Below are positions 55,781-63,320 of a stretch of DNA of 64,000 nt, one piece after another. The DNA comes from JANQPX01 sp965222015 (GTDB lineage: Bacteria > Pseudomonadota > Alphaproteobacteria > Geminicoccales > Geminicoccaceae), in the NCBI GenBank assembly GCA_965222015.1, contig CBDCTL010000023.1, forward strand, positions 1,178,001-1,242,000. The letters are read 5' to 3'. Position 1 is the first letter of the stretch, and every line of letters begins with the position of its first letter. The notes under the pieces were generated by a model. It saw nothing but the letters and a program-made list of their open reading frames with translations. It had not been told where the DNA came from and did not search any database. The position numbers and the translations under genes were made by a program.

Positions 55781-58015
55781 GTGACGACCTCGACGGCCTT
55801 CGACCGTCTGGAGCCGAGAATCCAACGTTGGATCTGGCAGCAAGGCTGGACAACGCTGCGTGATGTTCAGGAACGCGCCGTCGCGACGATCCTCGATGGC
55901 GAAGGCGATGTGGTCATCAGCGCAGCGACAGCGGGCGGCAAAACCGAGGCAGCGTTTCTGCCCATTGTTTCAGCGATTGCGACAGAGGATGATAACGCGC
56001 TGTCAGGCTTCAAGGTCCTTGCTGTCAGCCCGCTCAAGGCATTGATCAATGACCAGGCGCGTCGGCTGGAGGCACTCTGTGGCATGGCGGATATCGCCCT
56101 GCACAAATGGCATGGCGATGTTGCCGACTCCGCCAAGCGAAAGGCGCGCAGGCAACCGGGTGGTGTGCTGATCATTACGCCGGAGTCTCTAGAGGCATTG
56201 TTTGTCCTGCGAGGTCTTGAGCTGCCGCGTCTCTTTGCTGGATTGCGGTTCATTGTGGTCGACGAGCTTCACGCCTTTCTGGTCAGCGAGCGCGGCATTC
56301 AGCTTCAGTCGCTACTGCATCGGATCGAACTCCTGACCAGCCGAAGGGTCAAGCGGATCGGGCTATCGGCAACACTTGGCGACATGCAGCTCGCCGCTGC
56401 AGCGCTACGACCAAGTGATCCGGCCGCCGTGACAATCCTGGAAAGCAGGTCGGATGAAGCAGAACTCAAGCTTCAGATCCGTGGATATCAGCACTCATCC
56501 GCACAAGGCTTGCCCAGTGATGAGGCTAAAGACACGGACGACGTCCCCCAGCAGCTCACCGCTGCTCGGCAGGCGATCGCCGATCATCTGCTGAAGGTCT
56601 TGCGTGGCAGCTCGAATCTCGTCTTTGCAGGGTCCAGGCAGTCAGTCGAGATCTACGCCGACCGGCTGAGGCAAATGTGCGAAGACGCCTCGATTCCCAA
56701 TGAGTTCTTCCCTCACCACGGTAGCCTCGCCAAGGAGCTGCGCCATGAGGTCGAGACCCGCCTGCGCGACGGGCGCTTGCCGACAACAGCGGTGTGCACG
56801 ACGACGCTCGAGCTTGGTATCGATATTGGCGATGTCGAAAGCATCGCCCAACTCGGCGCGCCGCGCTCGATTGCCGCCTTGCGCCAGCGGCTCGGTCGGT
56901 CGGGCCGTAGGCCAGGCAAACCCTCGATACTCCGCATCTATGTCGAGGAGGAGCCGATCGATGCGCAATCGTCACTACTCTCACGTCTTCGGCTGGACAC
57001 GGTGCTTGCCGTTGCCGCGGTGCGGCTTCTGCGTGCGGGCTGGTGTGAGCCACCACCAGAACGCGCTCTGCACCTTTCAACTTTGCTGCACCAGATCCTT
57101 TCGATCATCGCGGCGCAAGGCGGCGCCCAAGCCACAGCACTCTATCAGACCCTCTGCGCAACGGGACCATTTGGCAATATCACGAGAAACCTGTTCAGCC
57201 AGCTGCTGCGCCACATGGGCGATCCCGAGGTCGAGCTGATCGAACAGGCGCCGGATGGGACGTTGCTCCTCGGCCGCGAAGGCGAGCGCGTGGTGGAACA
57301 CTACACCTTCTACGCGGTCTTCGAGACGCCTTCGGAATATCGTGTCGTCGCCGAGGGCAAAACGCTTGGAACGGTTCCCATCTCCTTCCCGGTGCGTCGA
57401 AATGATTTGATCATTTTTGCCGGACGGCGGTGGGAAGTGATCGAGCTTCATGAGCGCCAGAAGGTCGTGGAGGTGAAGCGGGCAAGAGGAGGCATGCCAC
57501 CCACTTTCGGTGGCGAGGGCGTTGCCCTTCACGATCAAATCGCCAAAGAAATGAGGAAGGTCTTCACGAGCACCGATTTGCCGACATACCTGGATGCTCA
57601 AGGACGCAACCTTCTCGAGGAAGGCCGAGAAGCCTTCCGAATGGCCAAGCTTGATCGCGTATCGATTGTGGCCAATGGCGAGTCGACGCTCCTGTTTCCA
57701 TGGGTCGGAACACGTCGACTGGTTACCCTGGCAATGGCCCTGACTGCTGAAGGTCTGAAAACCAGGCTTGATGACATGGTGATCATTGCCGATCATTCCG
57801 AGGACGAGGTGAAGACAGCATTGGCTCAACTCTCGCAGAATCCTGCGCCGGATCCGCTGCACCTCGCTCGGCAAGTTACCAACAAGCAGCATGACAAATA
57901 CGATAGTTACCTAGACGCGGAGTTGCTCTCTCTCAGCTTCGCGGGAAGCACTCTGACAACCGACCGACTGCCCGAACTTGCAGTCATGTTGCTCCGACGA
58001 CGCAGTCTCGTCTGA
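55781..58015 (+). CDS. DEAD/DEAH-box helicase of the Shango-like system (SngC-like)
   Basis: 744 residues from a GTG start, 12 bases after the ATPase gene. Helicase motifs are complete: Q-like TLRDVQERAV, Walker A ISAATAGGKTEAAFLP near residue 50, Ib ITPESLEAL, motif II FIVVDELHAF, motif III GLSATLGDM, motif IV/V TTLELGIDIGDV and motif VI RLGRSGRRPG. The C-terminal third is Lhr-like. It is the third gene of the TerB, ATPase, helicase set and closely related to the BrxHI/Lhr helicases paired with DUF2791 ATPases in BREX. The gene itself is intact, though its upstream partner is broken. Confidence 0.9.
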   Translation: MTTSTAFDRLEPRIQRWIWQQGWTTLRDVQERAVATILDGEGDVVISAATAGGKTEAAFLPIVSAIATEDDNALSGFKVLAVSPLKALINDQARRLEALCGMADIALHKWHGDVADSAKRKARRQPGGVLIITPESLEALFVLRGLELPRLFAGLRFIVVDELHAFLVSERGIQLQSLLHRIELLTSRRVKRIGLSATLGDMQLAAAALRPSDPAAVTILESRSDEAELKLQIRGYQHSSAQGLPSDEAKDTDDVPQQLTAARQAIADHLLKVLRGSSNLVFAGSRQSVEIYADRLRQMCEDASIPNEFFPHHGSLAKELRHEVETRLRDGRLPTTAVCTTTLELGIDIGDVESIAQLGAPRSIAALRQRLGRSGRRPGKPSILRIYVEEEPIDAQSSLLSRLRLDTVLAVAAVRLLRAGWCEPPPERALHLSTLLHQILSIIAAQGGAQATALYQTLCATGPFGNITRNLFSQLLRHMGDPEVELIEQAPDGTLLLGREGERVVEHYTFYAVFETPSEYRVVAEGKTLGTVPISFPVRRNDLIIFAGRRWEVIELHERQKVVEVKRARGGMPPTFGGEGVALHDQIAKEMRKVFTSTDLPTYLDAQGRNLLEEGREAFRMAKLDRVSIVANGESTLLFPWVGTRRLVTLAMALTAEGLKTRLDDMVIIADHSEDEVKTALAQLSQNPAPDPLHLARQVTNKQHDKYDSYLDAELLSLSFAGSTLTTDRLPELAVMLLRRRSLV

Positions 58016-58072
58016 CTGTCGCGTCCCGGAATAGCGTGTAAGAATTCAGCGCGTACTGCAATTGACTGAGAG

Positions 58073-58262
58073 CTATGCAGCAGCAGGGTGATGCCGTCGA
58101 GCCAGCCGATAGTCCGTCGGCGGCCCAGATGCGAGACAGCCGCGGCTCGGCATCGAGTGGAGGGATCGGCGGCGAACGAGTGCGAGCCTGCGCTCCCGCC
58201 ACTGCTTCGGCAAGGGCGCTCGGAACACACTCAGTACCACCACGAGGACCGGATACCGGATC
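58073..58262 (-). pseudogene. Decayed copy of the Fic gene 5' end
   Basis: On the minus strand this stretch matches the first ~70 codons of the Fic gene at 59134-60315 (IPPLDAEPRLSRIWAAD against TPPLDLEPLLSRLSAAD; IGWLDGITLLL against IGRLDGITLLL), but the two halves lie in different frames and similarity then stops. It is a broken partial duplicate about 2 kb from the intact gene. Confidence 0.65.
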
Positions 58263-58438
58263 ATGAAAGGCACCTCTTACCATCGCGTCGACAACACGAT
58301 AAGCAAGCTCAAAAAGAGCTTCATTTCCATGTGATGGCTGTGTATGACTCGATGCGCGAGAACAAACGTTGAATGAATTCTTCTTAAAACTTCATAGCAT
58401 GAATTTGCAATGATAAACTTTGCATTGAATGGAATTTA
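58263..58438. promoter_or_regulatory. AT-rich upstream region of the DUF6998-like gene
   Basis: From about 58360 on, this gap is AT-rich (for example TTCTTCTTAAAACTTCATAG and TTTGCATTGAATGG) and is the probable promoter of the gene at 58439. Confidence 0.45.
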
Positions 58439-58969
58439 ATGACTGACGACGATCAATCAGAAAGAGTGCGCGAGATACTGGCGACGATCAGGCCACTCGC
58501 AGCTGAATATTATCAGCTGACTGGCAAGCCTCTTGGAGTGACAGGGGAGGTCGCGGAATATGTTGCGGCAGAGACCTTTGGCATGACATTGGCACCGCCC
58601 CGAACGGCCGGATATGATGCGACGATCGAAACGCCAAACGGCGTCCAAAAAGTGCAGATCAAAGGCCGTGCTTACGGTAAAGGCGCAAGGCCCGGTCAGC
58701 GACTTGGCACGATCAAGCGCGGCGCTGATTGCGATACCGTCCTGTTGGTTTTGCTCGACAATGAAACGATGACTGCGCGAGAAATGTGGGAGGCCCCGTA
58801 CAAGGCCGTCGAAGAGAGATTGGAAGTTCCGGGTTCAAAAGCCAGAAAGCGCGGATCACTCGGCGTAGCGGAGTTTAAACGCCTGGCCAGGAAGATCTGG
58901 CCGACTGAATGCGCCTCAGTTTCTCAAAGTGAGGCGGCCGGCCGGCACGTGATAGCATCATTTCGGTAG
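58439..58969 (+). CDS. DUF6998-like protein, possible nuclease fold
   Basis: 176 residues. The pattern LTGKPLGVTGEVAEYVAAE, LAPPRTAGYDATIETPNG and KVQIKGRAYG fits DUF6998-type proteins. The Asp in GYDA followed by Q-I-K resembles the active-site layout of PD-(D/E)xK nucleases (D…QxK). I infer a possible DNA-binding or cutting role from this and from its place among defence genes; no function is established. It stands alone with its own AT-rich upstream region. The C-terminal 20 residues are weakly ordered. Confidence 0.75.
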   Translation: MTDDDQSERVREILATIRPLAAEYYQLTGKPLGVTGEVAEYVAAETFGMTLAPPRTAGYDATIETPNGVQKVQIKGRAYGKGARPGQRLGTIKRGADCDTVLLVLLDNETMTAREMWEAPYKAVEERLEVPGSKARKRGSLGVAEFKRLARKIWPTECASVSQSEAAGRHVIASFR

Positions 58970-59002
58970 GCACTGCTCGTGCCTTCCGATTGCGATCAGG
59001 TC

Positions 59003-59110
59003 TCAGGATTGCTTATCACCTTCGATGTCTGCAACCGCCGCTTCAAAGGTTGCATCGGCGAGATCGCAGAATTTGATCAGGCTTTCTTCCTTGATACTCG
59101 GGCGGCGCAT
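59003..59110 (-). other. Short orphan reading frame, possibly a gene remnant
   Basis: The minus-strand frame MRRPSIKEESLIKFCDLAD ends with TGA at 59003-59005 (35 residues). The same frame reads on upstream as natural-looking sequence (IDIWTTNA) without a start. It could be the tail of a lost gene. No family is recognised. Confidence 0.3.
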
Positions 59111-59133
59111 GGCATTGGTGGTCCAGATGTCGA

Positions 59134-60315
59134 TTAAGAACGCGCATCAAGAGACGTAGATCGGATTGGCTCCGCCCCTTCGCTGAGAATCTCGAGATAG
59201 GCGCGATAGGCATAGATCCGACCACGTCGCCGGCCTGTGACCTCGGCGACGATACCGAGCTGCTGCAGGGTCTCCAGCGCAGCGTTGACCGTTGGCATGG
59301 TTAGCCCGGTCAGATCGCGCACCGCCGGCGCGCTCAGGAAGGGTTTCTTCTGCAAGAGCTCGTGAAGCCTGAGCACCGAGCCCGAGCGATCGGCATGTTG
59401 GCCGATTGCGGTGCTGTCGGTCTCGAACAGATCGACGATGCGGGTCGCGCTGTTGAAAGCCTGGTCCGCGGTTTCGGTGACGCCATCCAGAAAGAATTCG
59501 AGCCATGCCTCCCATGCGCCTTGCTCCCGCACCTCCTGCAGCAGCCGGTAATAATCGGTGCGATGCGTCTTCAGATAGAGGCTGAGATAGAGCAGCGGCT
59601 GCCGCATGACGCCGGTCAAGCAAAGGAAGAGCGTGACCAAGAGGCGCCCCAGCCTGCCATTGCCGTCCAGAAAGGGATGGATGGTCTCGAATTGCACGTG
59701 GATCAGGCCGGCCTTGATCAGCGGCGGCAGCGACGGCGTGTCCTCGTGGATAAAGCTTTCGAGGTCGCCAAGGGCGGTCTGCATGTCCGGAACGGGTGGT
59801 GGCACATACAGCGCATTGCCGGGGCGCGTGCCGCCGATCCAGTTCTGGGAGGTGCGGAAATTGCCGGGGTCCTTGGTCTGGCCGCGTCCACTCTGCAAAA
59901 GGCGCGCATGCATCTCACGGATCAGGCGCAGCGACAGCGGCAGGGTGTCGAGTCGCTCCAGGCCGTAGAGCAGCGCATCGACATAGTTGGAGACCTCGCG
60001 CACGTCGTCGATCGGCGGTTCGGCCATCTGTTCGATCTCAAAACGCAGGAGATCGGTCAGAGTCGACTGCGTCCCCTCGATCTGGGAGGAGAGCACGGCT
60101 TCCTTGCGCACATACATGTAGAGAAACAGCGCATGGTCCGGCAGGAGCAGGGTGATGCCGTCCAGCCGGCCGATCGCCCGATCGGCGGCGCTCAGTCGCG
60201 ACAGCAGCGGCTCGAGATCGAGCGGCGGGGTCGGCGGCAAGGGTGGCGGCACGAAGGCGCGCACCCGCTCGCCGCCGACGGCGGTCTCGACATAGCGGCC
60301 CAGCCTGCTGGTCAT
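59134..60315 (-). CDS. fic: Fic family protein (class II), probable AMPylator with winged-helix end
   Basis: 393 residues. N-terminal DUF4172/Fic_N-like region with the inhibitory helix motif SSQIEG near residue 75, which marks class II Fic proteins that keep themselves inactive. The catalytic motif HPFLDGNGRLGR is complete near residue 215. A winged-helix domain follows (SAPAVRDLTGLTMPTVNAAL). Such proteins transfer AMP to Ser/Thr/Tyr of targets and often regulate themselves. The start at 60315 follows AT-rich sequence. A decayed copy of its 5' end lies at 58073-58262, so the gene was once duplicated. Confidence 0.92.
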   Translation of the reverse strand: MTSRLGRYVETAVGGERVRAFVPPPLPPTPPLDLEPLLSRLSAADRAIGRLDGITLLLPDHALFLYMYVRKEAVLSSQIEGTQSTLTDLLRFEIEQMAEPPIDDVREVSNYVDALLYGLERLDTLPLSLRLIREMHARLLQSGRGQTKDPGNFRTSQNWIGGTRPGNALYVPPPVPDMQTALGDLESFIHEDTPSLPPLIKAGLIHVQFETIHPFLDGNGRLGRLLVTLFLCLTGVMRQPLLYLSLYLKTHRTDYYRLLQEVREQGAWEAWLEFFLDGVTETADQAFNSATRIVDLFETDSTAIGQHADRSGSVLRLHELLQKKPFLSAPAVRDLTGLTMPTVNAALETLQQLGIVAEVTGRRRGRIYAYRAYLEILSEGAEPIRSTSLDARS

Positions 60316-60759
60316 GATTGTCTCGCCATGAAAGCCTGCTTTATCAGCGATCGGCCTTAATTAAGAAAAGCGTGTCTAATTTAATTAACAGCTGACAATA
60401 TGCAAGGCCCTCGGAGACAGGCCGCTTGCGACGCCTTCCACGAAGAATGGCTGAGCTCCGCGGTTTGGCGCTCCGTTTCGCTATTCTATCCGCACCGTGG
60501 CTTCGAGCGAGCGGTCGCTGCCAATCTCTCTCATTAAGCCATCGCTGCGAGGAGCAAAGCTCGCTTTCCAATTTTCTCGCGTCGGGGATGCAATAGTTTT
60601 CGCCTCTCAGGTGTCTTGAGTCATTGAGGGAATCCAACGAGACCCGGACCAGCCGGCGTCCCGCGCACAACAGAAATTCGTAAGGGAGAATATTAAACGC
60701 GGCTCGATTTCCGTTTCGGGAATCAGCGCGGCAAGAAGCAAAACGTTGAGGAGGGGCCG
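60316..60759. other. Intergenic region between fic and the transfer operon
   Basis: No gene is supported. The left end has two TTAATTAA-like words (near 60357-60390), a likely fic promoter. The rest shows no strong motif; the promoter of the virB1-like gene should be near its right end. Confidence 0.5.
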
Positions 60760-61453
60760 ATGATGTTTCGACGTTCAATGCTGGATGAGACCCGGATCGA
60801 TATTTTCAAAGATCGCCATGGTCCGAGACTGCATCGGCGATCGATGCGAACTCGATATGCCGAATCGCTGCAGATCGCTGATCGCTGTCTGCCGGTCTCT
60901 ATCCTAAGCCGGAGCGTGACGGCGCTCAGTCTCTTGCTGACGATCTCAAGCTCCGCCATCGCACTTGAACCTCATAGAGCGCCGTGGACAGAGGCCGCGC
61001 AAAAGGCCGGCCCTCGACGATCCGCGCATGCTTCAAGCGATCGCTTTCGCTGAAAGCGGCCGGACCGATGACCATGGGCTGATCGAACCGTGGCCCTGGG
61101 CCTTGAACATCGACGGCCAGGCGTTCTTCCCGACCAGCCAGGAGGAGGCGATGACGCTCCTCTCGGCCCATCAGGATCGCTCCGTCGATGTCGGCCTGCT
61201 GCAGATCAACATCCGCTGGCACGGCCATCGCGTCGACGATCCGAAATCGCTGCTCGATCCCGTCATCAATCTCGAGATCGGTGCTGTGATCCTCAAGGAG
61301 GCGCTGGCGTCGGCGCCGGGCGATCTGACTGCCGGCATCGGCCGGTATCACAGCAGCGATCCCGAAAGGGCGCGTTCCTATGCCCGCACGGTGCTGGCCT
61401 TCTACCGCTATCTGATTCATGACGATGAGGAGATGCGCGATGCCCGGCAATGA
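60760..61453 (+). pseudogene. VirB1-like lytic transglycosylase, frameshifted after its signal peptide
   Basis: The first frame (60760-61053) encodes an N-terminus with a signal sequence (VTALSLLLTISSSAIA, then LEPH). The second frame (open to 61453) encodes the transglycosylase domain: MLQAIAFAESGR with the catalytic Glu, SVDVGLLQINIRWHG, AGIGRYHSSDPERARSY. The join lies at the A-run 61001-61004: removing one A gives EAAQRPALDDPRMLQ in one frame. The enzyme would open peptidoglycan for the type IV channel. The true start may be the ATG at 60845. Its end overlaps the FlhD-like gene. This could be mutation, slippage or a sequence error. Confidence 0.78.
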
Positions 61454-61799
61454 CGCCGCTCAAACCATTGTTCCCTTGATCCCAAGGGCCTCGGCGCCGC
61501 TCGACGAGGCGCAGGCCACGCAGGCTGTCATTGCGCTGAACCAGGCTTATGTCGCCGCCGCAGCCGAACTCTGCCGGCAGCATCCGCACCTCGCGACCAT
61601 CCTGCTGCACCTCGGGCCCGATCATCTGGCAAGGCTGTCCGGCACGACGCCGTTCGATCTGGTGCGATTGAATGCCGTCCCCGTTGCTTTGGTGCAGCCG
61701 CATCCCTGCCTAACCCGGCTTCTCGGCGCCACCTCGGTCGACGCGCTGCTAGCCGCGGCCCAGGACGCGGTCATCGCGCATGACGACCGGCTCCGATGA
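61440..61799 (+). CDS. FlhD-like transcriptional activator subunit
   Basis: 119 residues from MPGNDAAQTIVPL; GAGGAG lies about 9 bases upstream, inside the end of the transglycosylase frame. The body (VIALNQAYVAAAAELCRQ, then LLHLGPDHLARLSGTTPFD) resembles FlhD in length and layout (an N-terminal helix pair followed by a hydrophobic, Leu-rich region and FDLVRLN). FlhD needs FlhC to bind DNA, and an FlhC-like gene overlaps its stop (ATGA at 61796). In SXT and IncC elements such pairs (SetCD, AcaCD) switch on transfer genes. Confidence 0.7.
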   Translation: MPGNDAAQTIVPLIPRASAPLDEAQATQAVIALNQAYVAAAAELCRQHPHLATILLHLGPDHLARLSGTTPFDLVRLNAVPVALVQPHPCLTRLLGATSVDALLAAAQDAVIAHDDRLR

Positions 61800-62365
61800 G
61801 CGGCGACCGGAGCCCAACCGACGGCCTTGATCCCCTGGTCCGGCTGGTACAGGCCCAAGCCGAGGCTCTGGATCTGATCAAGCGTGGCCTTCGCCCGAAA
61901 CAGATCACCTGCATGACGGGCCTCAACATCGACAGGGTCAACCAGCTGCGCGCGGGCCTGATGCCGACCTCCGAGCGATGGGGACGGCCGCCATCGTCCG
62001 CAGCGACGATCCTCCGCCGGCCCCAGCTGCGCGCAGCTGCCTGCTACTTCGCTGGCATCCATCGGCGGCTTGTCGGTGATGGTGCTGCGGCTCGATCCAA
62101 CTGGCCGCTTTTTCTGGAGGCTTACGACATCTACCGAACCGTCGTCCGCGGCCTCGACGAGCTCCTGCCGATCCTCCCAATCGACGATGCCTTCACCATC
62201 GTCCAGGCCTTGGACAGCGGCGGGGTCGGATGGGAGCACTGCGACTTGCATAGCGCCTACTTGATCATCCCGGATCACAACCGTGTCTGGGGTTGCCCCT
62301 ATTGCACCCTCGCCAAAGGCGCCTGGTCGACCGTCGACGAGAGGCCGCGCCCGCACGGAGGGTGA
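61796..62365 (+). CDS. FlhC-like transcriptional activator subunit
   Basis: 189 residues, matching FlhC length. An N-terminal helical region (LIKRGLRPKQITCMTGLNIDR as helix-turn-helix-like) is followed by LEAYDIYR and a C-terminal zinc site Cys149-x2-His152-x14-Cys167-x2-Cys170 (residues EHCDLH and GCPYC). FlhC has four Cys there with the same spacing plan; here the second ligand is His. Together with the FlhD-like partner it should form an activator that binds upstream of transfer operons. Its last codons and stop lie inside copy 3 of the palindromic element, which is directly upstream of traL. Confidence 0.72.
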   Translation: MSGDRSPTDGLDPLVRLVQAQAEALDLIKRGLRPKQITCMTGLNIDRVNQLRAGLMPTSERWGRPPSSAATILRRPQLRAAACYFAGIHRRLVGDGAAARSNWPLFLEAYDIYRTVVRGLDELLPILPIDDAFTIVQALDSGGVGWEHCDLHSAYLIIPDHNRVWGCPYCTLAKGAWSTVDERPRPHGG

Positions 62366-62385
62366 TTTCGGGGTCCGTGCGGGCG
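62348..62385. repeat. Palindromic element, copy 3
   Basis: Perfect 12-bp arms (CGCCCGCACGGA / TCCGTGCGGGCG) around GGGTGATTTCGGGG, 55 bases before traL. It overlaps the end of the FlhC-like gene. Confidence 0.87.
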
Positions 62386-62440
62386 CCAACGGCGCGTTCG
62401 CCTGGACTAGGCTCGAAGACAGCAATGCCTTGGAGCCGCC

Positions 62441-62721
62441 ATGACCACCCGATCCTTGCCCCGCACCGTCGACGATCCGCCGTTCTTCCTGCTCTGGCGC
62501 CTGGATGATTTCGCGCCGCCGACCCTGATGCTGGCGGCCGGCTTTCTGGTGAACGCGCCGTTTCTTCTGGCCTTCGCCGGGCTGGTGCTGGGCTTTCTCT
62601 ATCAGCGCTATCGCGAGGGCCGACCGGAGATGTTCGTGCTGCACGCGCTCTACTGGTTCGGGTCTGGCCGGGCCGCGGCCGGACCATGCGCAATCCCTTT
62701 CAGCGGGTTTACTTGCCATGA
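62441..62721 (+). pseudogene. traL: TraL-like pilus assembly protein, frameshifted near its end
   Basis: The first 73 codons are TraL-like: DDPPFFLLWRLDDFAPP, two membrane segments (LMLAAGFLVNAPFLLAFAGL) and YQRYREGRPEMFVLHALYWFG. The expected end MRNPFQRVYLP lies in another frame, finishing with a TGA that overlaps the traE start (62718-62721). One missing base, most simply in the G-run at 62660-62662, explains it. In the frame as given, translation would run on to 63028 through traE. TraL is an inner-membrane part of F-type mating-pair machines (VirB3-like). Confidence 0.8.
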
Positions 62722-63320
62722 AGCTCGACGTCCTGTTCGCCGACTGGGCGACCACGCGGACACAGAATCGCTGGCTGTTTCTCGCGGTCGCTGCCTTGTC
62801 GCTCGCCCTCCTTCTCGTAACCAGTTTGCTGCTCGGCCGGGATCGGGTGGTGGTGCTGGTGCCGCCCGAGCTTTCGGCCGAGACCGAGATCGCGAGCGAC
62901 CGGGCAAGCCAGGACTACACCAAGGCCTGGGGCCTGCATATCGCGACCCTGATCGGCAATGTCACCCCCGGCAATGGCGCTTTCATCAAGCAGGCGGTCT
63001 ACCCGCTGCTGGCGCCAGCGATCCATGACGAGGTCACAACCATCATCGAGCGTCAGCTCGATCAGCTCGAGCGGGACCGGGTGTCCCTTCGTTTCGAGCC
63101 GCGCCGCGTGCTGCAGAAGGGCAGCCGGGTTTTTGTTTTTGGCTACGGCGTGACCAGCGCGATCGGTGGTTCTAATGAAGCGCGCGTCAAGCGGACCTAT
63201 GAGATCGAGCTCGAGATCGAACGCCATCGCCCGGTGATCCGCGCCTTGCGCACCTATGAGGGCGAGCCGCGCACCGATGATCCGACGCGGCCGCCCGCCA
63301 TCGGGGAGGGAGAGTCATGA
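62718..63320 (+). CDS. traE: TraE-like conjugative pilus assembly protein
   Basis: 200 residues. A short cytoplasmic start is followed by one membrane helix (LFLAVAALSLALLLVTSLLL, residues 20-39) and a periplasmic domain, as in F-type TraE (VirB5/VirB8-like role). Family signs are VVLVPPELS and GNGAFIKQAVYPLLAP. The start overlaps the expected traL stop and the end overlaps the traK start (ATGA at 63317), so the three form one operon. Intact. Confidence 0.88.
   Translation: MKLDVLFADWATTRTQNRWLFLAVAALSLALLLVTSLLLGRDRVVVLVPPELSAETEIASDRASQDYTKAWGLHIATLIGNVTPGNGAFIKQAVYPLLAPAIHDEVTTIIERQLDQLERDRVSLRFEPRRVLQKGSRVFVFGYGVTSAIGGSNEARVKRTYEIELEIERHRPVIRALRTYEGEPRTDDPTRPPAIGEGES

Noticed and set aside
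61622..62755. Minus-strand frame of 377 codons
   Set aside because: Antisense to the FlhD-like, FlhC-like and traL genes, and contains the translated palindromic repeat.
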